Part shown: positions 38,432 through 51,030 of the stretch, in pieces | Position numbering within the stretch: position 1 is the stretch's first letter | How the letters are laid out: each line of letters opens with the position of its first letter | Source: Dillenia suffruticosa | Taxonomy: Eukaryota; Streptophyta; Magnoliopsida; Dilleniales; Dilleniaceae | DNA length: 64,000 nt | Direction of reading: 5' to 3' | NCBI GenBank assembly: GCA_033439265.1 | Contig: JAVTVX010000010.1 | Coordinates: 3,534,001-3,598,000, forward strand | Notes under the pieces: model-generated | Seen by the model: the letters and a program-made list of their open reading frames with translations, nothing else | Told to the model about the DNA's origin: nothing | Databases searched by the model: none | Position numbers and translations under genes: made by a program

Positions 38432-39043
38432 TTACATAGTGGAACAGCTTGATCTTGGATAGCAGAAGGCATCCAGATCCCAAAAGACAGCATCTGTCTG
38501 ATTTATGGTACAAAGTCTGTCCACTTGAACTTTACCGGTTGTTGCTGACCCAATCGCTGGAGATAGGGTAGCATGAAGTAGACTAACTTCACAGATCCTT
38601 TTGGCTCTACAGCTCCAATAGCAGCACCACAGGTGCCCATCATCGCATGTGGCAATCAGTACCTCTGTATAGGAAGGACATCCAACGACAAGGTAAGTAA
38701 TCATGTTCAACAATGCAGAAAAAGCCAGGGTATTGCAGAACTTGAAAACTGCATAGGAGGCTTTAGTAGAAGCCAAGACCGACTTTCCTGCAACGAGATC
38801 ATCCTCAGTTGAGTTGTCTTGCCATCCGCTGCCTGGTGCATTGATTCCAGCTTGGAAAGTTGTGGCTGCAGTCGGGGCCGCCACCACCAGGAGAGCATTA
38901 GAGTATCGTTTGGCTAGTCTGAAACCAGTAGTAGTCGTACCAGTTCTTTGGAGGGTCTTTTGGAGGGTCAACCAGAGTTGGAGCCATTCTTTGAAGCAGC
39001 AAATTGTCCAAGTTGTTTTAAATAGAGACAAAGCAAATCCCAA
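38432..39043 (-). pseudogene. PGG-domain (ACD6/ITN1-type ankyrin protein) C-terminal exon, decayed
   Basis: A minus-strand frame of about 200 codons has no upstream ATG of its own; only a non-ATG codon opens it. It contains NALLVVAAPTAATTFQAGIN followed by APGSGWQDNSTEDD, AGKSVLASTKASYAVFKFCN, and TLAFSALLNMITYLVVG. This is the PGG domain, normally a four-helix membrane region at the end of ankyrin-repeat proteins. The name-giving Pro-Gly-Gly reads PGS. No ankyrin repeats precede it; the upstream frame is broken after GC-rich low-complexity sequence near 39190-39230. It probably lost its 5' exons. Confidence 0.75.
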
Positions 39044-40439
39044 TTGGTTAATTATACAAGTAAAGTTTCTTGGAGATACACAATAGCTAAACCAGCAAGA
39101 ACAAATTTGTCGAAATATACAAGAACTTTCTCAGGAGATGAGATACCAATTGCTGATACCAAACATACAAATGGGAAGCAGCCAAGCCCGAGGGGGGGTC
39201 GTCACCCCCGGGGGGGGAGCCCTATTGGGGTGGGAAGAAAATTCATGTGCGCATTTTCTAGCACCATGTGCATTAATCAAGTTTACTTAACAAATTTTAT
39301 ATATGAACTCGAAATATATTAAATTGTCATAAAAAAACAAAAGAAAAAATCTTACTTAAATATGATATTGGAATTAGTTTTGAAAACTAAACTGATATTG
39401 TTTATACATTTATCACACCTAAAATATCCTTATTTTTTATTACGATTATTATCGTGTGAGATAGTTTATTGAATATAAAATTAAACATTTCATAAATTAA
39501 CATGTACAGTACCAAATTTAACACAATTAAAATCATTTGATCATTCATAAATTAACATATGGTGTCCGATCCATTCATGGAGTATTACTACATACGAATT
39601 CAAACTCGTGAACATGCAGAAATAATAAATGTCGATTCTTTTAGGCATTTAGCTTTTAGTTTACCAACTAGTAATGTTGGTAATTTGTGATGGCAGCCCA
39701 ACCTCCTGTTCTAAAGTATGCATCCACAAAGGCACTTTGGTGGACTTTCATGGGGTGCTAGACCAGTCCAATTCAACCATGTATCTACTTGCCAAGTGAC
39801 CTCATTCTCATTTGGTTATTGTTTTTCTGGGGCGATATCTTCAATGACGCTACTTTGAACCTTCTCTCTCTCTCTCTGCGCGCCTGTTTCTAAGCTGTAA
39901 ATCAGTTCCAAGATCAACAGCCACATAGAGCTCCAGGAATGAGGTCACCTGGACGGTCACTTGGACTGTCCCATCTTAAAGTCCAGGATAAAAGGTGGGT
40001 ACAGTTGGCTTGAGTGACGTCCTCAAGTGACCGCTATTAAGGAAAGGGAGTGAACATGGGCTGGTTCTGACCCAGCCCACCGCATGAGATTCAGTGACTC
40101 GCTTGCAAGTGTGAAAGATGCAAACCGCAGACATCAAGCAATCAAAATGTTTGGAAATATTTGCAGCCTCTTGATCATGCAAGTCCAGAGCAGATGTTTG
40201 CTTTCTGGGATTTTCTTACATGTCACAGACAGATTCAAAGAATTTTGAACAAATCACTAACTAGTAACTACACAAAATGATAGAATGAAAATGCAAAAAT
40301 TATATATTTGAACCGTAGATTACAGAGTGGAAAGTCTTCATAGTCTCCACAAGTATGAGATAAGCAAGACCTGCCACAACAGTAAAAAAGAAAAAAAAAA
40401 AAAAAAGAAATCAAAGCCTATACTATCAAATATGGGGTT
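39044..40439. other. Spacer between the PGG remnant and SCL3
   Basis: Holds an odd G/C-run segment at 39189-39232, AT-rich sequence, a short CT tract at 39862-39876, and the presumed 3' UTR of SCL3 (40320-40439, with an A-rich run at 40384-40407). No gene recognised. Confidence 0.5.
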
Positions 40440-41852
40440 TTATCTCTTACATCTCCAGGCAGACACCGTAAAAAGGGCTCGGTCTTGCCAACAGATAACC
40501 AAACAGCCATTTTCCTCCTTTATTTTATAACCTTCACAACCATAACCTTGCAACAACCTTTTAGCTTGCAACATGCCATAATAGCTCAAAGGCACTTTCC
40601 CAAACCCGGCTGAGTCGAGCCTTTGAATCCATTTCTCTAGCTTTTCATGCCTTTCTTTTCTATCAGCTCCTTCACTTGCAACAATGTTTTTAATTTCCTC
40701 TCCAAATAATGACTTCTCTACCTTCAGTCTCTCCACTGACGCTCTAGATACAGTTGATTCCAAACAGTCAAATAGCGCTGCATAGTAATACAAGGCTTCC
40801 AATAGCCTCTCCATCAAGGTTGATCCATTGTGATTGGAGTCTTGCTCGGTTATCACCATAAGCTTTGGTGACAAACACCACAATGCATGAAGAAAGCTAT
40901 CTAACTTAGCAGAGGTGCTCGTGGAAAGGGGTGAGGATGAAGCCGAATCATGGCTTGGGCTATAACCATTAACCAAATCTTTCTCCAGCAACTCACCTAA
41001 TGTGCTTGGATTCATTTGTGCAACTCTTTGAAATGGAATTCCATTTAAACTCTTAGATACAAGTGGTGACCTTTTGCGTGGCTCATCGTCAAATGCCAAA
41101 AGTGGATGTAACTGCAAAGCCGAGCAGATTGCTACAGCTTCCCCAGTCTTAACCCGCAGTTTATCAACATCAAGGTTCTCTAATTTTCCAACTATGGGAT
41201 TGAACTGAAACGGGATGTCCAACTTTTCTGCTTCTTCAGTCAACCTGTGAGTCATTTGTTCCAAAACTTCTTTCTGCGGATGGATTCCTGTAATTCTCAA
41301 ATGGGGCGGCCCTTCAGGGCGTGCACTCAAATCTTGAATAAGTGCAAGCCACTGAGCAGGCTCAGCTGCATTGAGATCAATTATGTGGACCACCTTTTCT
41401 CCTTCCATGGCTTCAACAATAGCTTGGTTTGTCACCACAAAAGCCACCTTCAAGAATGGAAACATATCGAAAAAAAACTTCCTAACAAGAATTTCTTCAG
41501 AAACCAAAGAGATTCTAGTGGAATTCAAGGCCTTGTGGATCCCAGGCCATGCCTTGAGAATCCGATGGGCCAATGCCTCAGTGAAGTATGCAGCAATTCT
41601 CTGCATAGTATCGCCATCAGGCGAGGCGAGTTGGGATATCTGCTCAAGTGCAATGTTAGCATTTTCTAGGCTTCCAGAAGCCACATGATTTGCACATGTG
41701 AGCAACAAGTGAATCAAATACAAGCCCCTTTCTTCAGATTTTAGCTCTCTAACCCATGGATATGGTGACTCTATGCTAGGAGAAAGTGACATCATTGAGA
41801 AAAACTGCAGAGGTGATGATGTTACAGACGATGATCCCTCGTCTTGAAACAT
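40440..41852 (-). CDS. SCL3: GRAS transcription regulator SCARECROW-LIKE 3, 470 aa
   Basis: One uninterrupted coding exon. The ATG at 41852 starts MFQDEGSSSVTSSPLQFFSM, matching the start of Arabidopsis SCL3. The whole GRAS domain is present. Leucine heptad region I covers about 45-105 (GLYLIHLLLTCANHVASGSL), and the VHIID motif is at 155-159 (EKVVHIIDLNAAEPAQWL). The second leucine-rich region surrounds MTHRLTEEAEKLDIPFQFNP, followed by a PFYRE-type region (LLEALYYYAALFDCLE), the RVER-like RASVERLKVEKSLFGEEIKN, and the SAW end (ICWQDRALFTVSAWRCKR). The N-terminus is short and lacks DELLA/TVHYNP motifs. SCL3 acts in the nucleus with DELLA and SHR/SCR proteins to promote gibberellin responses and endodermal patterning (known in Arabidopsis). 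No frame damage seen. Upstream codons are open but lack another ATG. Confidence 0.96.
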   Translation of the reverse strand: MFQDEGSSSVTSSPLQFFSMMSLSPSIESPYPWVRELKSEERGLYLIHLLLTCANHVASGSLENANIALEQISQLASPDGDTMQRIAAYFTEALAHRILKAWPGIHKALNSTRISLVSEEILVRKFFFDMFPFLKVAFVVTNQAIVEAMEGEKVVHIIDLNAAEPAQWLALIQDLSARPEGPPHLRITGIHPQKEVLEQMTHRLTEEAEKLDIPFQFNPIVGKLENLDVDKLRVKTGEAVAICSALQLHPLLAFDDEPRKRSPLVSKSLNGIPFQRVAQMNPSTLGELLEKDLVNGYSPSHDSASSSPLSTSTSAKLDSFLHALWCLSPKLMVITEQDSNHNGSTLMERLLEALYYYAALFDCLESTVSRASVERLKVEKSLFGEEIKNIVASEGADRKERHEKLEKWIQRLDSAGFGKVPLSYYGMLQAKRLLQGYGCEGYKIKEENGCLVICWQDRALFTVSAWRCKR

Positions 41853-42440
41853 TGTTATAATGCTAAAAATGCACCACAAGTTCTCAGAAATCGGGAGGAA
41901 TTCAATCTGTAAACTATTGCAACTTCAATGAAGACAATCAACAGAATATTGGGGCTTCTGAAATGGGGAAACTCAATAATGAGATAATCTAAGAATGGGA
42001 TTTATCTCCTCAATTCATCAGAACTTAGGCAGAAAAGAAGTAAATTCACATCAAATTCAAGCAAAATGAGGATTTTCTCAGCCGTTGAAGCTGTGCTCAG
42101 GTTAATGTGCAGAGAAGACGAGAGTTAAATCTAGGAAAGAGGGTGTCACATGTTCACAGGATAAGTTAAGATGGGTATCGAAAGATTCATCAATTCAGAT
42201 CCGATTGAAGCAGATTTGAATCAAAATAAATGAAAGAAGACAAAATTGCTTACTGGGTCTTGAGTTTCAAGAAAAACCCTATTGAAGCCCTCGTCAAAAG
42301 TTGATAAATTATGCAAGCCAACAGAGAAAGAGACTCTGCTTGTCCCCAACAGAGAAAGAGACTCTGCTTGTCCTCTCTGGTCTGCTTCTTGCAGAAGAGA
42401 GAGAGAGAGAGTGTGTGTGTGTGTTTGATTGAGACTGAAA
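41853..42440 (-). promoter_or_regulatory. 5' leader / proximal upstream region of SCL3
   Basis: Contains a perfect 28-bp tandem duplication (42318-42345 and 42346-42373) and GA and GT microsatellites at about 42397-42424. A 5'-UTR intron is possible, but I cannot place it. Confidence 0.45.
42318..42373. repeat. Perfect 28-bp tandem duplication upstream of SCL3
   Basis: Two identical adjacent 28-mers beginning CCAACAGAGAAAGAG and ending CTGCTTGTCC. Confidence 0.97.
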
Positions 42441-42697
42441 TTGAATTAAACCCTTTCACCAAAAAAAAAAAAAAAAAAATGAATTAAACCCCAAAAAAAA
42501 AAAAATGAAAAAGTAGACCTTTTGTTTTGCCCAAGGACTTCTCAATGTTTACGTCGGCGTCAATGCGTTTTTGGGAGGACGTTTTTGTCGTTATTATTGT
42601 GGTGTCCTTCTCCCTTGCCAGAGGAATATGGAATTTGTGAGAAGAAGAGCCCTCTTCCTTGCAGCAGTGCACAGACTCCTCTCCCCCCTCCCGCCCG

Positions 42698-42729
<32 letters not shown>

Positions 42730-44485
42730 AATTTCGTAATTTCCTTAATATTTTGTCCTGATCTAATGTGGATGGGGAATCCAGGGGTGGCCAAGGCAAA
42801 GCCAAAGCACCCCCCCTATTCACACTTACTTCCAAACATGTCCTAACAAAGACAAACAAATTCCCCTTCACTGCTGTTTTGTTTCCTAGTGGATTTGGAG
42901 CAGAAAGGGTGCGTGAGAAGTCTCCCTTCCGCGTACTACCAAACTCCTCTTTTGTTTTCTTACTAAAACCTCACTGAACATCCCATGGATATTATTATTA
43001 TTATTATTTTTAACTCTAATAATAAAAAAACTATCTTAATTGATTTATAATTCATTAATATTATTATTTTATTATTTATTTACACTTCTTCTAAAATTTA
43101 TCAATGATATCATGAAATTAGAAATTTGAAAACTTCGTCATACAAATATGCATAAAATTTTTAAATTTGATTTTTTTTATATAGAAAAATCACAAAAAAT
43201 TACAAAAAAATATATACGTATATAAAAATTTAAAATTAAATTTAAGGGAAGATTTGAGATTTGATAAAATATCAAAAATCATGTAAACTAAAGAAATGAT
43301 AAATTAATAAATAATGACTCTTTATAATCAATTCGGGACACTCTATTTTTTCTTTTTATTCTATTCGTTTTTATTTTCCTATTTTTAATATAATATTTTC
43401 CTATTCATTTTTTTCTGATTTCAAATATTCAAAACATTATTCATCACTTCATTTATATTAAAAAAGATCAAATTGGTTATAACAATATTATAACCAGATA
43501 GCAACGAAAATAAAATTTCAATATATGTTGCTATGTTTTAGCCCTCCTTGCATTTTCACCGCTGACTTTTTACTTTTGTTTTTACCGCTATTTTATTACA
43601 TATTATAATTGAAGTTAAAACTATGAAAAGATATTATTTTTTATTTTATAATTATTAATGAATTATTTATTATTTATCATATCAATATAATTATACTCAC
43701 TGTGTTTCTCGAGCCTTACCAATTTAAGATTTTGAAAGATCTTTATAACATTGCTAAATGCTATGTGGAAGTTTATATCAATGAAAAATAAATTAAAATC
43801 TTTTAAAATTGAATAATTTTGAATTTGTCGAAATAATTTTTTGATCAAGTAAAAAAATAAAAATATAATAAGGTGTACTGAACTCGACCAATTTTATTTA
43901 TTTTTTGCCACGTCATTATATCAGGTATTAGGTATCCAATTGTGGGTTGCCAAGTCATCCATGTCCCATTTTTGAAGTTCCTATCCTATGTAAGGACAAG
44001 GATTAAGACATCCCCCAACAACCTTATCCTCTGAATTTGCCCAAGTTGAAGCCAGTTCTCTGGTTTGTTTTTTATGAGTTGAAAGACAGGAAAGTAATTG
44101 AGGTGATTAAGATTTGGCATTTGCGAAAAACTTGGACACTAAGAAATGCATGCATGCATACCTGATCTAAAATTTCTCAGAAACTGCTCTCTACAAGAAT
44201 TATTGATAGATGAATAACAGAGGACATGGTGAACTTGGTAAAATGTCAGCTCTGGATTGATTACAAATTTTAAATCATAAAATGGTAAAGTCTTGCATCT
44301 AGTAAAGCAAAAAAGGGTTTTACATTCTTCTTTAAACCATAAAATCTTATAATTCTACAACCCCATGTTCAGTCTGCAACTTGATGCTTAAATCCTCACC
44401 AACAGAGGGGCAGCTTGGCAATCTGTTGGTATGGACGAAAATCCAGCTCTCCAGAGAATTGAAGCCTTGACGAGCATTCCAAAGC
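42441..44485. other. Spacer between SCL3 and the pseudouridine-phosphate glycosidase gene
   Basis: 42460-43000 holds A-runs and a CT microsatellite (42703-42729). 43000-43900 is very AT-rich. 44230-44485 is probably the 3' UTR of the downstream minus-strand gene. No coding sequence recognised. Confidence 0.5.
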
Positions 44486-47400
44486 TTATGACTCCGCATT
44501 ATCTGCAACAGAGAGATCAAAATATTTTCTTATAAATCTGCCCAACAAACTGCAGTAATCCATGACGAGGACCAGAACTCTGTCAGCACACACATGCTCA
44601 GGCATACAAAACAAGTACAATCAGAGAACAATGAGTGGCGGAGGGGGGTGGGGTTGAGGAAGGCCCCTTTAGCAAATTTTAACAACCGGGTCCTATTTCA
44701 ACAATAACAAGTATTTGTAAGATGAGTCTTGATCCAAACATAACAAGTGATTTGTAAAGACATGAAAATGGTGCAAATATTTGGGATCCATCTTCGATAG
44801 CTATAATTTGGCGTCAATGGTTGGAGAGGAATACCAGTATCTTCAGAGCAAAAATTACCAATAGACATGCAATTTAGAGCAATTGGAGCTTCAGAGGGAT
44901 CTCTGCACATGATATAATGAGGGATTAGATGGCCCTAATCTTTTGATGGTTGCGTTCTATTTTTTACCTTTTGTTTTCCTTTCTCACATGATGTCCCATC
45001 CTCCTCAGATATTCATTTTGTGATTTCCCTCTTCTAATGAAATCTTTTCTTTTTGATCCAGAAAATGGGGCAAATAATTAGGGGGGATTGAATGCCTTTC
45101 CACTGGTTTGGTAATTGTGCCATCTTGGCAAATGTTATCTCAAATGAAAAATCTCATGCATAGAAACTCAGCTAAAATTATAAGAACTCATATACACCTT
45201 TAGGAGAACTCTGGAGTGATTGGGTACAATTTTTTTTCCATAAGTTATTTTTGGAATAACTCACTTGTATTCAAACTCTAATAAATGCAAGCTTTTTAGT
45301 TTTCAAGTTCATTTATGAGGCTAAAAAATATGCTCATCTATGTGACTAAAAGAGCTTCTCAATCCCTTAGTTATAGGTCGCAGACAAGTTTTCTGAACGA
45401 TGAGTCCATTATTTAATTGCTTAGGACTTACCTAACCATGCTAAAATGTTCAATGCCAAAATGTGCCCTCTTTTACTAGTTTGCTCCTCCAAAAGTCTAT
45501 CTTCTCTCTTGCAAAAAGCAAAATGCTTAATACTTGCTTCAAACAATCACAAAGAAAAATACAGTACAAACCTCCATTATTCTGCTCTCTTAGCTGAGCA
45601 AGGCAGACAGCGATCTTAGCCCCAATGAGTGCATTATTCTTTACAAGTTCAATATCTTGAAAGTTGTCAAGAAAATATCAAATACCATGGAAATATCCCA
45701 AATAAGATAACCAAAAAAGGAAAAACACAAAGATAATAGATTTTCAAACAGGTAACTGTATTGATATATGTAGACATAATGCAACTAGCCACAAAATGTT
45801 GTCAATGCTCTAATAAAAGGATACTTGAAGCCAGCGAAGCACCTCCAGTCAGTTCATTCACCCTTGCAAGCAAGAATGGAGTTTCAGCACTGCCTGTTAT
45901 ATTCTTATCCCTGAAGGGCCAACACCAAGTCCATGTCTATGTAAATTAGGAAAGAAAAGAACAAATGAATAGAATGATGCAAAGCTCAGAGAGACCACTA
46001 GAAGTACCTAGCTTCTTTAATAGCCCTTTGTATCGCAGACTCGATTATGCTACCTGAAGCTGAGTGCTCCTTTGGTATTGGCACAGCAATCAAAACACCA
46101 TTTCCCAATTTAAGTCTTTTGTGTGCATCTGAGAGAGACAGAGATATATAATTAAAGTCCGACAGAGCAGGAAAAACAACATTGAATCCAAATTTTGTAT
46201 GGCATCAAACCTATTAGCTGAGCACAATCTTCTGGAGAATCAACCCGACAGGGCACCTGTAATTGCACAGATGACCTCCATGAGAAGACTTCAAAAGTTA
46301 AATCTAATACTTGGGACCAATAAAATTTCGTGTGTCTGTGTGTGTGTTTTGGATACTACATAACAACACAAAATAAGCCCCACATCTCAGTTACTAGAAA
46401 ACTACTGCTACATCCATTTTCTCCACTCACCATCCAGCGGCCACATAATTACAAGCACTGAATGCAGCAATGTTATCAGAAACTCTGTGGCCATATCAAA
46501 TCAAACCCTGTCGGGTGCTACATTATGCATTATAATTAAGGCCAAACAGCCAGAACAACGGCTGCTAAACCTTATAAGAAATGCTCTAAGATCAAGTCCC
46601 TCAGATCCAATCATTCAAAGCATTGAAGTTTGGTGGTTCCAGCCACGGTAAGACCTAGGAGTCTAGGTGCATTTATCATGAAAAGAGAAGGACAATACCC
46701 ACAAAAACCTTCAAATGGAGGAAACCACAAACAGCCTAATCAGGTTGCATTACAAGTCTATATCCAGACCAAATCAACTTATCAGGTGAAAAGAAATTCT
46801 GCTTTGACAACTTCAGAAAAGATAAGAGTCCAGAATTAGCACCTTGCATCCACTTCTTTCTGTGAAGAAAGCAGGAAATTCATCTGTCCGATAGCCAGCA
46901 ACACAAACGCCTTGGGTCTCCTGTATTAATGATAACAGAATTAAGCACATATGTCAAATAAATCATAATCAAGTTTTCTTGAAAAGAAATTTTAGATGCC
47001 ATATCAGCTACCAGGTATTCAAGAGTCCTGGGAATATCTAGTATTGACTTTGCACCAGCACAAATTACAGCAACAGGAGTTTTTCCAAGCTCAGTGAGAT
47101 CAGAGGATATATCCATTGCTGCAAGAATTACATGGAAAAATAAATAAAATAAGAATAAAGAAGACGTACCAACATAAAATTAGAAATCAACATATAGCTT
47201 TCAAAACCAATTGAACTTAGTTTTTAAGTAGACAAATGACTTCGTGACTCAAAGTATATGTTTAAATTACTGTGATTAAACATCTGAATAGTGGGAACCA
47301 GACCCAATGATTCCACGAGAACAAAACTCCCAACTCATAACAACTCTTGTGGTCCGTTCAAACTCTGCATCCATAAATTTAAAATGAAAAACGGAAGAAT

Positions 47401-50400
47401 ATCCAATTGCTCCTTTTCTCCAATGTGTTGCTCCCCAGGCAAACTATAGCCACGTGATTTTTCTTGCTAGCTTCACACAATATGGTCCTTGACTCGCATC
47501 TTTTCATCATAACTGGAATGCCAGAAACAGATGGATATCTACCTCCAACATTTTTTAGGCAATACCATGAATCAAGTCTCGATTTATCAAACAGCACACC
47601 TAAATGGCTAAAAGCTTGAACCCCACACCTGCTCCACAGCCACAAAACATGAGCATACAAAGAAGAATCTACAATTCAGAGGGCCTGGTCCTAAGTTCTC
47701 TCTTGCATTGCGTACTGATGCAGCCCACTACCTTGCCTGGATTGAATGGCCAACTTTAAACTTTCTTCTCAACACTAATAGATCAAGGACAAGAATGGCT
47801 TAGCCATAAATTAAACATCATGTAGGTACCAGAAGCATGGCATATTGTCATAACAAGTCATCTGTCATAAGTTAATAACAAATTCCAGAAAGACTGATGT
47901 TTAAACTAACAGACAGTGGCTTCATTAATAAATCAGAATAACTCTTGCATCAAAATTATATAGACATGCTTACTATGCTGGCCATGTCTATGTACTCCTC
48001 CAATGCCCCCAGTAACAAAAACAGGGATCCCAACCTGCAAATATTTGTACCATAAGAAACATTACTGATATTTTAGACAGGGAAAAACATGGATAGCAGA
48101 CCACGTGTAGAACACAATGGAAGATCACTGTAATTGCAATTACAAGTAGTCACCATCGAAGCAAAAAACATGGTCGCAGAAACAGTAGTTGCACCATTCC
48201 CTTTGCTTGCCACCTAAAACATAATAAAATAAAAGCACAAATCAGTAACTCATCGAACAGGTGATTAACATTCTTCTTTAGGAGGTGGATGACATGTGCA
48301 CTTTTATGCAATCAGGAGACTCCTGTTGTCAAACTTACACTCACACACAGGAGTGTACTGAAGGAGTATACTAGAGACAAAACAAAAGCACCTTTAACAA
48401 GCTAAAATTTTGAACCTCACTAACACGAACTGCTTATGAAAGTATGACTTTCTAATCAAGATCAACTTTAAACAGAAAACGTTAACAACCAAATTTGAAG
48501 GAAATTGAACCTCTTCCCACAGATCAACCACGAAAGATATTTGCCCAAAATCTATGCAGAATGGAGCCTTCTATTCAAGAGACAAGATTATGGTGGACAC
48601 CATTCCTTCAATTTGTTTTGGACATACATACATCTTTATGTTCTGAGCTTTAAAACTTCACCAAAGCTACACATGTTCATTAAGCTTGCAGCCATAATGT
48701 TTATTCATTTATTTATTTATTTTAAAAAGATCATAGTATTTGGCACTATCACTATCCTCATCAGCAATATCCATCCCAATATTTCTCCCGGCAAATTTGC
48801 TTGCAATAAATTGAAATACCAGCCATAATAGTCTCCATCAATAATGGCACCACGAGGGACCAATTAATAAGCAGACAATTTATGTTCCAAAATTATATTA
48901 TTAACCCACTGTGTATCTTATATAGGCCCTTCATAGCTGGAACAGTCAATGGACAAAAAGAAGGGGGAAGATGCTTGGGGGATGGGAGGTGAATAATAGA
49001 GGAAGACAAAGAAATGGCTAAGGAAGCAGAACACGAATATAATGAATAGGAGAATAAGTGGAATGGAAAATGTCCGAAGCCCCTTCAGACAAAAAATATG
49101 AAAAAAAAAATTCCATTACAATAGCATGTGGAGCAGTTGTTATTTTATACACATGCATGCATTGTCAATGTAACCAAGTCCATGTTAATACAAGCAGTTA
49201 CTCCAGAAGCACATTAAAACCTCATCCTGGTTGCCAAATAATATAAAACAACCAAACTTCCCTTAAAAAATCTATGAGACGTTCTAGTAGACACCATTTC
49301 CCAATTATTATGATAGGAAAGCTGCATCTATAGAGTAACAAACACCTACAAGACATACATCAGAAGATAAAACACAATGAAAGTATCCATATTCCATGCA
49401 TCAGATGAACATGCCATCACTTACAACATATCCTATGTCCCTTCGAGCTGTCTTTTTAGCTGCAGGCCCCAAAATAGCAAGTCTTTCCAGCTCTTCCATG
49501 CTCAGACCTACAGAGAGATGAATGAACGACTAAAGGAACAACACCCCGAAAAGAGAATCTTGCCAGAAATGCCCATAATTGGAGAATCAGAACAGAGAAA
49601 GACCACATAAATAACCCAATATAAGAGTTACATCCTGAAAGTGAGCCAACAGAGGATAGAAAGCACATTAATTTCTCTAAGTCCTTAATATTTTTCCTTT
49701 TTTTTTGGTAATTAGCTTCCCGAACAGGATGAAAAATAATCTTCAAAACGATGAACAGAAAATATCTCAAAAAAGTTGGAATAATATAAGGACCTACAAA
49801 AGACCAAGGCCACTTACAAGCAGTCTCTAAAAATATATGAAGCAAAACAAAGAAAAACACATGTTTTAGCTTACACCAAAAATTAATTCAGTTAGTCCAA
49901 TCCCCCAGAAACTAAAAAAATGTGGTGAGCAATTGCATTGTATAAGTCAACACTTCTTAGAAGATATAAATATTCTTCCACCCTAGAACCAAGCGAATAA
50001 AAACTTTGAAGCACAACTCCAAAAGGCAGATAAAGCTACTGGATAGGAGAATTCACGACACAAAACACTACCCGAAACATCACTCTTTAAAAAACCTAGG
50101 GGAATGACTGTCATGTAAGTAAAAGACTTGCACCCTTCTGACAAAAGGTTTGGTCTCATCTTTATTTATTTATTTTCTTGGTACAAGGGTGCGAGCAAAA
50201 CTCGAACCCAGGACCAATATCACAAAAAATTGTTACAAGCGATACCATTTAAGCCAAAACTCTGTGTCAATATAAGGTCTCATCTTGCCATAAATATAAA
50301 CTGAAGAACCAAATTTTCAGGTAATTAGGTTTCCCCCATCCAAGGACGCTAAATGTCTAAAAGTCATTTTGACCCGGGGGGGGAGAGAGAGAGAGAGAGA

Positions 50401-50804
50401 GAGACCTATGCAAGGAACGCCATCCAAAATAGCAATAATTGCAGGAACTGCACCACTTTGCTTGACGATTGCCATCACTTCTTTTGCAGTTTCCAGATTT
50501 TGAGGATAGGGCATTCCTGATCAAAAGCAACAGTAAGTACAACACCATTGAAATCAATGCCCACCAAATTTTGAGAAATACCATGGCTGATGATAGTGGA
50601 TTCAAGAGCAACAACAGCTTGGCCACATGATAGTGCCTCTGAAACATCAGCAGATATCTTCAAAACACCTCTTTCACCCTGTTCACTTGGTTATTTAATA
50701 CCAAATACCACTGGGAGAAGAAAAATGAGAGGAATGAAGATTTTTGTTACCTTGAAATGCCTATGAAGATTCTCAATTCTGGAGAGAGCCGAGGAGTACG
50801 ACAT
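44486..50804 (-). CDS. PUMY: Pseudouridine-5'-phosphate glycosidase (IndA/PsuG family), 13 exons, 334 aa
   Basis: Exons: 50804-50751, 50678-50582, 50516-50406, 49507-49425, 48213-48154, 48034-47974, 47118-47012, 46920-46843, 46256-46211, 46128-46008, 45910-45825, 45655-45572, 44502-44486; all GT/AG, 1005 nt. The enzyme splits pseudouridine monophosphate to uracil and ribose 5-phosphate. The catalytic Glu44 is in [11 protein letters not shown] and Lys119 in [15 protein letters not shown]. Other conserved blocks are [82 protein letters not shown] and [11 protein letters not shown]. In Arabidopsis PUMY works with the kinase PUKI in peroxisomes. Here RIENLHRHF at residues 9-17 resembles a PTS2 signal. 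The first ATG was used. It shares its strand with SCL3 and is divergent from the unrecognised gene at 52.4 kb. Confidence 0.94.
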
Positions 50805-50997
50805 TTTTTTTTGTAGGTTATGATAAAAGGATCAACTTTTCTACTTCCCGAGTTCCAACTCCACTGCCGCCTGCGCCTGCGGGTTCAAGGTTGTGCGTCT
50901 GTAAGTCTCCTCTCTCGATTTTTCAAACATATATGTAAGTTCCACTCATCCAATCCTTCTCTTGTTAATCGGTGTACATATATGTATTATAAATTTA

Positions 50998-51030
<33 letters not shown>

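Noticed and set aside
38814-39086. Plus-strand 90-codon frame over the PGG remnant
   Set aside because: It is the antisense shadow of the recognisable PGG-domain sequence.
41247-41688. Plus-strand frames of 105 and 140 codons inside SCL3
   Set aside because: Antisense shadows of a strongly conserved GRAS coding region.
42484-42977. Several overlapping open frames of 60-90 codons upstream of SCL3
   Set aside because: Translations are Leu/Ser runs from CT microsatellites, on both strands at once. No splice or homology support.
48505-48828. 107-codon plus-strand frame in an intron of the pseudouridine-phosphate glycosidase gene
   Set aside because: AT-rich, no family resemblance, antisense in intron 4.
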